This document shows, in pieces, positions 37,465 to 46,700 of a stretch of 64,000 nucleotides of DNA (position 1 is the first letter of the stretch; each line of letters opens with the position of its first letter). Under the pieces are notes generated by a model, which was not told where the DNA came from, did no database searches, and worked only from the letters and a program-made list of their open reading frames with translations. This stretch comes from JAZKHE01 sp040385525 (GTDB taxonomy: Bacteria; Bacteroidota; Bacteroidia; UBA4408): assembly GCA_040385525.1 (NCBI GenBank), contig JAZKHE010000005.1, forward strand, positions 1 through 64,000. The letters run 5' to 3'. The translations under genes and the position numbers were made by a program.

Positions 37465-38324
37465 TATTTTATTTGATTAAGTAAGTAATCGCCATAACCA
37501 CTTTTTAAAAGCGGTGTTGATATTTCTTTTAATTGTTCTTTGTTTATAAAACCCATTCGGTAAGCAATTTCTTCAATGCAACCAATTTTTAAACCTTGTC
37601 TTTCTTCAATTACTTGAACAAATTGTCCGGCTTGCATTAACGATGCAAATGTGCCAGTATCTAACCAAGCTGTACCTCTATCTAAAATACCAACTTTTAA
37701 TTTACCCATCTCTAAATACTTTTTATTTACATCAGTAATTTCGTATTCGCCCCGCGGACTAGGTTTTAAATTTTTTGCAATTTCTATTACTGAGTTGTCA
37801 TAAAAATACAAACCTGGTACCGCATAATTTGATTTTGGTTTTACAGGTTTTTCTTCAATAGAAATTACTTTGTTATTGTCGTCAAATTCTACAACTCCAT
37901 AACGCTCTGGGTCTGATACATGGTATGCAAAAACTACGCCGCCATCAGGATTTTGATGTTGTTGTAATAATCTGCCTAAGCCTTGACCATAAAAAATATT
38001 ATCGCCTAAAACTAGAGCAACTTTATCGTTACCAATAAATTTTTCTCCAATAACAAATGCTTGTGCTAATCCATTAGGAACTTCTTGCACAGCGTAACTA
38101 AAGCTACACCCTAATTTTTTTCCATCGCCCAAAAGTTTTTCAAAATTTGGTAAATCACTTGGTGTAGAAATAATTAATATTTCTTTTATGCCTGCCATCA
38201 TTAATAACGATAGCGGATAATAAATCATTGGTTTGTCGTAAACTGGCATTAACTGTTTGCTAACCGCTAAAGTTAGAGGGTGTAACCTAGTTCCAGAACC
38301 TCCTGCTAAAATTATTCCTTTCAT
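37464..38324 (-). CDS. rfbA: Glucose-1-phosphate thymidylyltransferase
   Basis: The 286-residue enzyme makes dTDP-glucose from glucose-1-phosphate and dTTP. Motifs are typical: KGIILAGGSGTRLHPLT at the N-terminus, SKQLMPVYDKPMIYYPLS, LVLGDNIFYGQGL, EEKPVKPKSNYAVPGLYFYD, and DRGTAWLDTGTFASLMQA near residue 220. Length matches the short RmlA class. The rest of the rhamnose set (rfbB, rfbC, rfbD) is not in the window. It is in a minus-strand run after the MMPL transporter (14-bp gap) and coupled to the epimerase downstream. Confidence 0.95.
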   Translation of the reverse strand: MKGIILAGGSGTRLHPLTLAVSKQLMPVYDKPMIYYPLSLLMMAGIKEILIISTPSDLPNFEKLLGDGKKLGCSFSYAVQEVPNGLAQAFVIGEKFIGNDKVALVLGDNIFYGQGLGRLLQQHQNPDGGVVFAYHVSDPERYGVVEFDDNNKVISIEEKPVKPKSNYAVPGLYFYDNSVIEIAKNLKPSPRGEYEITDVNKKYLEMGKLKVGILDRGTAWLDTGTFASLMQAGQFVQVIEERQGLKIGCIEEIAYRMGFINKEQLKEISTPLLKSGYGDYLLNQIK

Positions 38325-38338
38325 AAAAATTGTGTTTA

Positions 38339-40762
38339 TTAAATATTTTCTGAGCCAATTATCTTTTCTGTTTTTTCTATTTCGAGTTTGTCTAAATCAA
38401 TATCTTCTTCTTCGTCAAAAATTTCTATCAATGGTTCTTTGGTTAAAGCTTTTGTCATTAATCGTTTTTCTAGCGAAAGCAATATGGAAGGAAGTAATAG
38501 TAAGTTAGTAATTAACGAAACTAAAAGTGTTACCGAAATTAAAATGCCTAAGGCAACAGTTCCTCCAAAACTTGATGCTGCAAAAATAGAGAAACCAAAA
38601 AACAAAATTACGTTGGTGTAAACCATACTTAAACCTGTGCCTTTTATTGCGCCAGAAACTGCACTTGATGCATCGCCAGCTAATTTTTTCTTTAATTGAT
38701 TTCTATATTCTGCTAAAATATAAATGGTACCGTCTGATGCAATTCCAAATGCAATACTAAAAACTAATATGGTAGTTGGTTTTATATAAATATCCATAAA
38801 ACCCATAATTCCTGCAGTTATCACTAACGGAATTAAACACGGTAATTTTGATAATACAATTATGGCAACCGATCTAAATAAAACAATACCGATTAATAAA
38901 ATTAAAAACACTTCAATGCCTAAACTCACAAATAAGTGATGGAAAAGATAATCGTTTCCTTTTAAAAATCGCACGCTATGTCCCGTAATATCTACAGTAT
39001 ATTCTTTCGGGTCGAAAATAGAATCTACTTTTGGTTTTATTTCGCTTAATAGTTGTTTCATTTTTACTGAACCAACATCTTTCATTTGAAAACTTACACG
39101 CGTTTTTTGTTTTGTGCTATCTAAAAATGCTTTAAACTTATCGTTTGATCCTTCTACGCTTGTTGAATAATCAGAGAGTTTTTTTAACTCTGTACTTCCT
39201 GGTAAAATAAAAAATTTAGGTTTGCCGTCTTTTTCTGCTTGGTAAGCAAACTTCACAAGTCTAACAACTGATAGTGGAGATGTGAAAATATCGCCATATT
39301 CGCCAATCATTTTTTCGAGCGCTTTTATTTTGTATAACGTTTTGGCATTATCTGCAAATACACCGTTTTCTTTTTTTGTATCGATAGAAAATTCAAAAGG
39401 AAGCACACCGTTAAAATTAGCTTCAAAAAATTTTAAGTGTGTGTAAACCGGATCTTTTTTTGGTAAATCATCAACCACAAATCCAATTGGTTTTACCATC
39501 CACATGCCAACAAACGAAATAATGGTTACGCCAGCAATTGATAAATAAATTGCTCTTCTTTTGTTGTGAACCCAATAATCTATTTTATCTAAAAGTTTAT
39601 TTATATTTTTTCCGTCTAAGTGTTTTGTTTGTTTTAACGACGGAACTTTTAAGTAGCTAAAAATAATTGGGATAAAAATTAAAGCAACTGCATTGGTAAG
39701 TAAAACGTTTACTCCAGCAACAATACCAAATTGAACTAACAACTCGCTATTAGTAAAATAAAACACAAAAAAACCTATTGATGTAGTTACGTTTGCCAAA
39801 AAGTTAGACATGCCGACTTTTTCGATAGTACGCGTTAAACCTCTAATTTTGCTACCGTGTACTCTAAGTTCTTCTTGGTATTTATTAATTAAAAATATAC
39901 AGTTTGGTATACCAATAATTATAATTAAAGGCGGAATTAAACCTGTAAGAATTGTTATTTTATAACCAAATAAATACATGGTTCCTAACGACCAAATAAC
40001 GCCAATAACACAAACAATTAGCGACCAAAATACCGCGTTAAACGAACGGAAGAAAATCCACAACGTTATAATTGTTACTAAAAAAGCCAAGCCCATAAAC
40101 AAGCCCAACTCTCCACTAACGTTTCGCATATATTCGCTTCTAATATATGGCAAGCCAGAGTAATGAATTTCTACGTTATTGTTTTTAGCAAACTCATCAC
40201 CCATTGTTCTAATTTGCTTAACAATGTCTAATCTATTTTTAGAGTTTAAATCTTTTTTGTTAAACGTAACTGCCATCAAGGTGCAGTTTAACGAGTCGTT
40301 GTAAACTATTCCTTTGTAAAATGGATAAGATAAAATTTGTTTTTTTACACTATCTAATTCTTCTTGCGTTTTTAAGGTGCCGTTTATTAATGGGAAGTAA
40401 TCTAGCTTTTGAAGCGAATCATTTTTTTTAAGACCTAAAATTTTATCAATAGATAAAACGTTTTGAATTCCGCCAACAGTTTTAACTGAGTCGGCTAATC
40501 TTTGCCATTCGTTAAAAGTTTTTAGTTTAAATAAATCATCAGATTTATATCCAATAACCATTACGTTTCCGTCTTCACCAAAAACCTTTTTAAAATCGTT
40601 GTAAGCAATTTCTGCTTTATCGTCTTCTGGAAGTATTTTTACAAAATCGTAAGAGAGCTGTATTTTAGTTGCAAAAAAACCAAAAACACAAGTTATAATA
40701 AATAAAACACTTAAATAAGCGAATCTGTTTCGTAAAAAATTTCTAGCTAAAATCGACCACAT
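38339..40762 (-). CDS. MMPL/RND-family membrane transporter
   Basis: I start at ATG 40762 (MWSILARNFLRNRF, 807 residues); a TTG seven codons upstream is possible. Topology is RND-like: one N-terminal helix, a periplasmic domain (~45-210), a cluster of helices (~215-375: LFMGLAFLVTIITLWIFF, IGVIWSLGTMYLFG, ILTGLIPPLIIIIGIPNCIF), a second single helix (~405), a second periplasmic domain and a final cluster (~620-780). The family exports lipids or hydrophobic compounds, or moves hopanoids or polyketides; the cargo here is unknown. The cytosolic tail is acidic (IFDEEEDIDLDKLEIEKTEK). It heads a minus-strand run with rfbA, the epimerase and the prenyl synthase, which hints at an envelope lipid or glycan role. 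Confidence 0.88.
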   Translation of the reverse strand: MWSILARNFLRNRFAYLSVLFIITCVFGFFATKIQLSYDFVKILPEDDKAEIAYNDFKKVFGEDGNVMVIGYKSDDLFKLKTFNEWQRLADSVKTVGGIQNVLSIDKILGLKKNDSLQKLDYFPLINGTLKTQEELDSVKKQILSYPFYKGIVYNDSLNCTLMAVTFNKKDLNSKNRLDIVKQIRTMGDEFAKNNNVEIHYSGLPYIRSEYMRNVSGELGLFMGLAFLVTIITLWIFFRSFNAVFWSLIVCVIGVIWSLGTMYLFGYKITILTGLIPPLIIIIGIPNCIFLINKYQEELRVHGSKIRGLTRTIEKVGMSNFLANVTTSIGFFVFYFTNSELLVQFGIVAGVNVLLTNAVALIFIPIIFSYLKVPSLKQTKHLDGKNINKLLDKIDYWVHNKRRAIYLSIAGVTIISFVGMWMVKPIGFVVDDLPKKDPVYTHLKFFEANFNGVLPFEFSIDTKKENGVFADNAKTLYKIKALEKMIGEYGDIFTSPLSVVRLVKFAYQAEKDGKPKFFILPGSTELKKLSDYSTSVEGSNDKFKAFLDSTKQKTRVSFQMKDVGSVKMKQLLSEIKPKVDSIFDPKEYTVDITGHSVRFLKGNDYLFHHLFVSLGIEVFLILLIGIVLFRSVAIIVLSKLPCLIPLVITAGIMGFMDIYIKPTTILVFSIAFGIASDGTIYILAEYRNQLKKKLAGDASSAVSGAIKGTGLSMVYTNVILFFGFSIFAASSFGGTVALGILISVTLLVSLITNLLLLPSILLSLEKRLMTKALTKEPLIEIFDEEEDIDLDKLEIEKTEKIIGSENI

Positions 40763-40844
40763 AATATCTTTAATCTGCTTCAAATATAATATAAACTTAT
40801 CTTTTTTTCACTAAAATATGTGCTTTTAGCGTGTTTTTTTTGAA

Positions 40845-40876
40845 TTGAATTTATACTAAAACTTTTTATAAATTTG
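40845..40876 (+). promoter_or_regulatory. Putative Bacteroidota promoter of prfB
   Basis: TTG at 40845-40847, 21 bp, then TAAATTTG at 40869-40876 fits the TTG-N17-23-TAnnTTTG Bacteroidota pattern. The box ends four bases before the ATG, so the transcript could be leaderless. Confidence 0.45.
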
Positions 40877-40880
40877 CTAT

Positions 40881-41970
40881 ATGATTACAACCGAACAAAT
40901 TAAAGACATTTTAGAGCGCACGCAAGCGCTGAGGGGGCATCTTTGACATTGATGCCAAGCTAAAAGAAATTGCCGAAAACGAAGAAAGGAGTTTAGCTCC
41001 CAACTTTTGGGACGACCCTAAAAAAGCCGAAGAACTTTTAAAACAAATTAAAATTTCTAAAGATTGGACGCAAAAGTACCAACAATTAGTTTCTTCTTCA
41101 GATGATTTAGTAACACTTTTCGACTTTTTTAAAGAAGGCGAAGCTACTGAAGCTGATATAGAAAGCCAGTTTGAGCAAGCAAATACTTTGGTAGAAGAGC
41201 TAGAGTTTAAGAATATGCTAAGCGGCAAAGAAGATTTGCTAAGCGCTGTAATAACTATTAATGCAGGTGCAGGTGGAACCGAAAGTTGCGATTGGGCAGC
41301 TATGCTTTTGCGTATGTATAAAATGTGGGCCGAAAAACACGGTTACAAAGTAAACGAAGTTGATTATCAAGATGGTGATGTAGCTGGTTTAAAATCGGTT
41401 ACCATTCAAATTGAAGGCGATTATGCTTATGGATATTTAAAGGGCGAAAGTGGTGTGCATCGCTTAGTTAGAATTTCTCCTTTTGATTCTAACGCTAAAA
41501 GACATACCAGTTTTGCTTCTGTTTATGCGTATCCTTTAATTGATGATACCATTGAAGTTGAAGTAAACATGAGCGATATTGAGTGGGATACTTTTAGAGC
41601 TGGTGGCGCAGGCGGACAAAATGTAAATAAGGTGGAAACTGCGGTTCGTTTATTCCACAAACCTTCTGGCATTATTATAAAAAATCAAGAAAGTAGGTCT
41701 CAACTTCAGAATAAAGAAAACGCTGTTAAACTATTAAAATCGCAATTGTACGAAATAGAAATGCGTAAGCGTAGAGAAGCTATTAATACAATAGAAAGTT
41801 CTAAAAAGAAAATAGAGTGGGGTTCGCAAATTCGAAACTATGTAATGCATCCTTATAAATTAGTAAAAGATATTCGTACAGATTACGAAACATCAAACGT
41901 GCAAGCAATAATGGATGGCGAATTAGATGATTTTATAAAAGCGTACTTAATGGAATACGGAGATTCTTAA
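40881..41970 (+). CDS. prfB: Peptide chain release factor 2, with programmed +1 frameshift
   Basis: ATG at 40881 opens 21 codons (MITTEQIKDILERTQALRGHL) that end at an in-frame TGA (40944-40946). Shifting +1 at CTT-TGA-C continues as DIDAKLKEIAENE through to TAA at 41968, giving a 362-residue product of normal RF2 length. The joined CDS is 40881-40943 plus 40945-41970. RF2 recognises UGA and UAA: the SPF tripeptide motif is in VRISPFDSNAKRHTSFAS and the catalytic GGQ in RAGGAGGQNVNKVETAV. The frameshift makes RF2 regulate its own synthesis. The gene converges on a lipoprotein gene with directly abutting stop codons. Confidence 0.96.
40932..40947 (+). promoter_or_regulatory. RF2 programmed +1 frameshift site
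   Basis: AGGGGG (40932-40937), three bases (CAT), then CTT TGA C (40941-40947). This is the same internal Shine-Dalgarno-like element, spacing and slippery CTT-TGA-C as the classical Escherichia coli prfB site. Confidence 0.95.
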
Positions 41971-42441
41971 CTAATATTTTAAATTGGTAAATTGACCAGA
42001 ACTTACGGTAACACTATCTTTTAAGTTTGTACTAAATGCTTTAAAATCGTAAAAACCAGATATTCTTTTAGAGCTTGTATTTATATCTGATATTATAATT
42101 TTTCCACTTTTAGAAACATATGTTTTTGTAGAAGCACTATCTGTATTGGTTACTAAAACTGCACCCGTAATGCTCGATATTGAAATATTGTAGGTTCCTG
42201 TTGCAACTCCTTCAATTGTTAATGCAATACTTTTTTTAGTGCCAACACCCGATACTGTTATTCTATCTGTAGTAACACTTCCCGCAGGCGCATCGGCAAT
42301 CCAAGATGCACCAGCAATATCAGCATTCATGGTTCCTACAACGGCTTCTTTCACTTCTTCTTGGTCTTCTTTTGTACAAGAATTTGTTGTTAAGAAAAGT
42401 GCTGAAAAGCATAGTGAAATTAAAAACAGATTCTTTTTCAT
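41971..42441 (-). CDS. Small lipoprotein, DUF6252-like
   Basis: The 156-residue product starts with a lipoprotein-type signal (MKKNLFLISLCFSALFLTTNSC). Cys 22 is followed by TKEDQEE, an acidic stretch like the surface-export signal of Bacteroidota lipoproteins. The mature part is beta-rich (MNADIAGASWIAD, YNISISSITGAV, ISGFYDFKAFS) and resembles DUF6252-type proteins in general pattern; I am unsure of the family. There are no catalytic motifs. Its stop abuts the prfB stop. Confidence 0.75.
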   Translation of the reverse strand: MKKNLFLISLCFSALFLTTNSCTKEDQEEVKEAVVGTMNADIAGASWIADAPAGSVTTDRITVSGVGTKKSIALTIEGVATGTYNISISSITGAVLVTNTDSASTKTYVSKSGKIIISDINTSSKRISGFYDFKAFSTNLKDSVTVSSGQFTNLKY

Positions 42442-42497
42442 TTTAAATGTTGTTTAGACAAAATAAAGTAAATTTGGTCACAAACACAAACTTATTT

Positions 42498-42851
42498 ATG
42501 ATAAAAATATACCACAACAATAGATGTTCTAAAAGTAGAGCTGCTTTACAAGCTATTCAACAATCGGGAAATAAGTTTGAGATAATTGATTATTTAAACA
42601 ACGCGCCCACTTTAGCGGAACTAAAAAAGTTGATTTCAAATTCTGAATACAACGTAATTGATTTCGTTAGAACAAAAGAAAAGATTTTTGTAGAGAACTA
42701 CAGAAATCTTTCTTTAACAGACAATCAGCTACTTGAAATTTTAGCTAAACATCCAGAACTTTTAGAAAGACCAATTGTGGTTTACAACAAAAAAGTAATT
42801 ATAGTTCGCGACGAAGAAAAACTAAAAGAAATTTCTAATTGGCGAATTTAG
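42498..42851 (+). CDS. ArsC-family (glutaredoxin-like) reductase
   Basis: ATG 42498 gives 117 residues starting MIKIYHNNRCSKSRAAL, where Cys in RCSKS is the catalytic cysteine of thioredoxin-fold ArsC proteins. LAKHPELLERPIVVYNKKVIIVRD near residues 82-105 matches the conserved RPI segment. Family members reduce arsenate, but many are Spx/YffB-like with other roles, and no ars genes are nearby, so function in arsenic resistance is unproven. A TAAATTTG promoter-like box lies 21 bp upstream (42469-42476). Its 3' end overlaps the convergent PorP gene by 17 bp. Confidence 0.88.
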   Translation: MIKIYHNNRCSKSRAALQAIQQSGNKFEIIDYLNNAPTLAELKKLISNSEYNVIDFVRTKEKIFVENYRNLSLTDNQLLEILAKHPELLERPIVVYNKKVIIVRDEEKLKEISNWRI

Positions 42852-43764
42852 GTTTTACTTTATTCCCTTTTACCAAACTGTAAGACGCAACAATTTCGTG
42901 TGTTCCGTTTGAGTGTCTTCCAATTCGTAATCCTTTAGATACTTTAGCAAAACTCATATCGTAAGCATAACCAACTCTAAAGTTTTTGTTAGCTTGGTAC
43001 TCTGCCATAACAACGAACGCACTACCATTTTTAAAATTACTAAAACGATAAGACAAACCTCCAGTAATTAAATTGTTGTATGTAATTCTGCAATTTAAAT
43101 CCGTTTGAAGTGGTGCTTTAGGAGCAAATTTAATTAATGCTGATGGCTTTAAAACCCACTGTGCATCAATATCGTAGTTATAGCCACCATATAAATAAAA
43201 ATGTCTTTTTAAATTGTATAAATTGTGTTTGTCGTAATCTAAAAGTGTTGGAACAGATAAACCTGCGTAATAATCTTTAGCTAAATAAAAAGCACCCAAT
43301 CCAAACTTTGGAATCCAAACACTAGTTTTACTATTGTTAATTATATTATCGTTGTAGTCCCAATAATTACCAGATGATAAATCGTTATTGTAATTGCTAA
43401 ATCCAGCGGTTGCTCCAAACGAAAGCTGATCTTTATTATCAAGTTTTAAATGATAAGAATACGAACCAATAATATCTGTTTGATTTGTTTTTCCAATTCT
43501 ATCGTTTGCAATTTTTAAACCCACACCCATTTTTTCGTCGGGCAAAGCGCCTTCAACTGTTACCGCGTTAGAAACGGGAGCGCCTGCAAAACCAACCCAT
43601 TGCGAACGATTCATAAACGAACCTGTAAAGTATTTGTTTACGCCACCAATTGCTGGATTTATTAAATAAGGAGTAAATAAATACTGACTTACTAAAATTT
43701 CTTGTTGTGCATTTACTTTAGCAATGCTAAATAATAATACAACTAGTATAAAAAGTTTTTTCAT
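42835..43764 (-). CDS. PorP/SprF family type IX secretion outer-membrane protein, second copy
   Basis: 309 residues, the same length as the copy at 17258. The signal peptide ends KVNAQQ, then ILVSQYLFTPYLINPAIGG and RSQWVGFAGAPVSNAVTVEG reproduce the PorP/SprF signature. C-terminal strands (FRVGYAYDMSF, THEIVASYSL) complete the barrel pattern. It lies 19 bp behind the giant type B CTD adhesin, in the sprB-sprF order of gliding bacteria, so it is probably that adhesin's dedicated secretion/anchoring partner. Confidence 0.93.
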   Translation of the reverse strand: MKKLFILVVLLFSIAKVNAQQEILVSQYLFTPYLINPAIGGVNKYFTGSFMNRSQWVGFAGAPVSNAVTVEGALPDEKMGVGLKIANDRIGKTNQTDIIGSYSYHLKLDNKDQLSFGATAGFSNYNNDLSSGNYWDYNDNIINNSKTSVWIPKFGLGAFYLAKDYYAGLSVPTLLDYDKHNLYNLKRHFYLYGGYNYDIDAQWVLKPSALIKFAPKAPLQTDLNCRITYNNLITGGLSYRFSNFKNGSAFVVMAEYQANKNFRVGYAYDMSFAKVSKGLRIGRHSNGTHEIVASYSLVKGNKVKPKFAN

Positions 43765-43783
43765 AATTTATATATTCAATTAT

Positions 43784-46700
43784 TTATCGTAAGTCAGTTC
43801 TTAATTCAACATAACCTTTTAATATAATTTCGGTTCCGTCTATTTCTTTTGCTATTGCTACAACAAAGTAAGTTCCGTCTGGTACTTTACCGCTCGATTT
43901 TGCAGCTCCATCCCATTCGTTTTTGTAATCTTTATTGTTGTAAACAACATTACCCCAACGGTTGTAAATTGCAACTTCAGTTCCAGGATAAACTTCAACT
44001 CCTCTAATTACAAAGAAATCATTTTGTCCATCGCCATTTGGTGTAAACACCGTTGGTAATTCAAGCGCTGGTGGATTTGTTAATACAATGTAAGCAGTAT
44101 CAATACAATTTATTTCATCTACTACAACTACGTGATAGTTGTTTGCAGGAACATCAGCAATGTCTTCTGTAATTGCTTGAGTTGACCAGAAATATTTGTA
44201 AGGTGCAAATCCACCTGTAACTGTTAAATCTATTGAGCCATCACTTAAGTTGTGTTTACTTACATTATATCCACCTTCAAATATCGGACTAGTTAATGTT
44301 AAGTTTAACGAATCACCAACTGTTATAACAACATCGTCAGATTTAGAAGCACAACCTTTGCTATCTGTAACAGTTACGTTATAGCTACCTGATGCACCAA
44401 CAATAATACTTTGTGTGCTTGCGCCAGTGCTCCAAACGTTACCCGTTGTAAAGTTGGTAGATAACGTTAATGTATCGCCAAAACACAACCTGTTTATTTT
44501 ACTTAAATTAACTAATGGTTTGTCTGGACTACTTACCGATATTGGTATTAAGTTAGAAGTAGATGTTGTAACTAAACCGCATGATATATAACTAATTTCT
44601 AATGAAACAATGTTGCTATTAGTTAATGTAGTTGAACTAAAAGTACTTGCATTTGCTCCTGCAACAAGAGCACCATCTATTTTCCAAGCATACGTTACAA
44701 CTCCTACAGGGTTAATTGTAGATGTAAAATCAACCACTTGACCAGTGCAAATAGAATTTGTAGAAGCAGTAATTGTTGCACTTATTGGTGTGCCTGCATT
44801 CACCGTCATTGTTACAACAGCTGATGTTGCTGGTATGTTTCCTACACAAGGATCAGTTGCTGAAATCACACAGAATACTTCATCATTATTTGCTAATGTG
44901 TTCGAAGTAAACGTGCTATTTGTTCCAACTAATGTTGTATTTAAAAACCATTCGTATGTTAAAGCAGATAAGGTTACGTTTGGTGTAGCCACAAAAGTTA
45001 CATCTGTATTTTCGCAAACTACGTTAGATGGAATTGTAGTAACAACAACCTCAGCAGTTATTGACGGAGTTATTGTCATTGTAAGCGCGTTTGATGTAAT
45101 AAACGAACTTACACATGTTGTTGCTATCTGACATGTAATTACATCACCATCTAATATATTATTAAATGTTGGCGATGCACCCATATTAACTCCATTTACT
45201 TGCCATTGATATGATGTTACTTGCGCAGTAACAGGTAAAATTGCGCTTGTAAACGAAACAGCTTGTGTTGAACAAACATTTGTTCCTGGTAATGCAGTAA
45301 TAAATATTTGTGGAACCGCACTAGGTAAAACGGTTGTTACAATTGATGTAGAAACGGTAGTACATGTTCCGTCAAACATCGATACAAATATCTCATCGCC
45401 ATCAACTAAAGTTGTTGTGCTAAATGTATTTACTGAACCTGTTGTTAATGTTGTTGCATCGTTTGCTCTAATAAATGTGTAAGTATACGAGCTTACCGCT
45501 GGTAAAACGGTAAAGGTAACATTGGTTCCATCGCAAATGGTATTGCCTACTGCATCGCTATTTAGCGTTGGAGTAGTTACGCCACTTGGGTTTAAAGCAA
45601 TTGAAAAAGGATCAGACGGACAAGCACTTGCATCGGTTAATGTTACCGAGTAGTTTCCTGTTACTAAGCCACTTATACTTTGGTTCGTGCTGCCGTTGTT
45701 CCATGCAAAACTAAATGGTGTGTTTCCACTAACTATTGTTGCGTCTAAAATACCATCGTTACCAAAGCAAGAACTTGGCGGAAAAACTTGTGTAATACTA
45801 ACCACTGGTGCAGTTTTAATAGTAACTGTTAATACGTTTGATGTTACATTTACAGTTGCTGTGCCACAACCCGTGGTTGAAATTGTTAATTGTACAAGGT
45901 CGTTATTAAGAAAGCTGTTGAAAGCAAAACTAGGGTTACTTCCCATATTTGTTCCGTTTACTGCCCATAAATAATCTACCGTAGCACCAACATTTGTAAC
46001 AGCACTTGAAAAATTAATCGTTTCGCCTTCGCAAATTGCCACGCCCACAGCAGAAATTGTTACGCTTGGCGTATTGCTGCTATTTACTATTATGTTAATT
46101 GTTGAACTAATTCCTGTACAACCAGTTAATGTTGCAATACCAGTAACGCTTATGCTGTGGTTAACAGTCATTGTATCTATTTGTAAAGCAAGAGTAGTGT
46201 TTGCTGTGCCAATTGGATTTCCGTCCATAAAATAGTTATAGGTATCGGCTCCACCTGGTGTAAAGGTTACTGTTTGTCCAACACAAATTACATTGCCTGC
46301 AACATCACTTGTTAATGTAACTGTTGGTGCTCCAGCATCAGTTATTGATGCAGAAGTTGTAATTGTACATAAATTTCCATCAGTTACAACTACATTGTAA
46401 ACTCCAGCTACAACTCCTGTTATACTTGCGTCTGTTTGAGATGGTGTTGAGTTCCAAGAGTAAGTAAAGTTACCATCACCACCGCTAGCAGTAACTAACG
46501 CTCCACCTGTTGCAGAACCACAAGGTGTAGGGTTAGTAATTGTTGTTATGCTTGCTAGTATTGCTGGGTTAACTGTAATTGTTACATCATCAGTAGAAGC
46601 AGAGCATGATCCATTTGTTATCGACCATCTAAATACATTATTACCAGTTCCTAAACCAGTAACAGGAGTGTTTTGGTTTGTGAAACTTGTAATAAATCCT

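Noticed and set aside
41188..41970. A 260-residue release-factor frame that could be read as a truncated prfB
   Set aside because: The upstream frame from ATG 40881 joins it through an intact programmed frameshift site, giving a full-length RF2.
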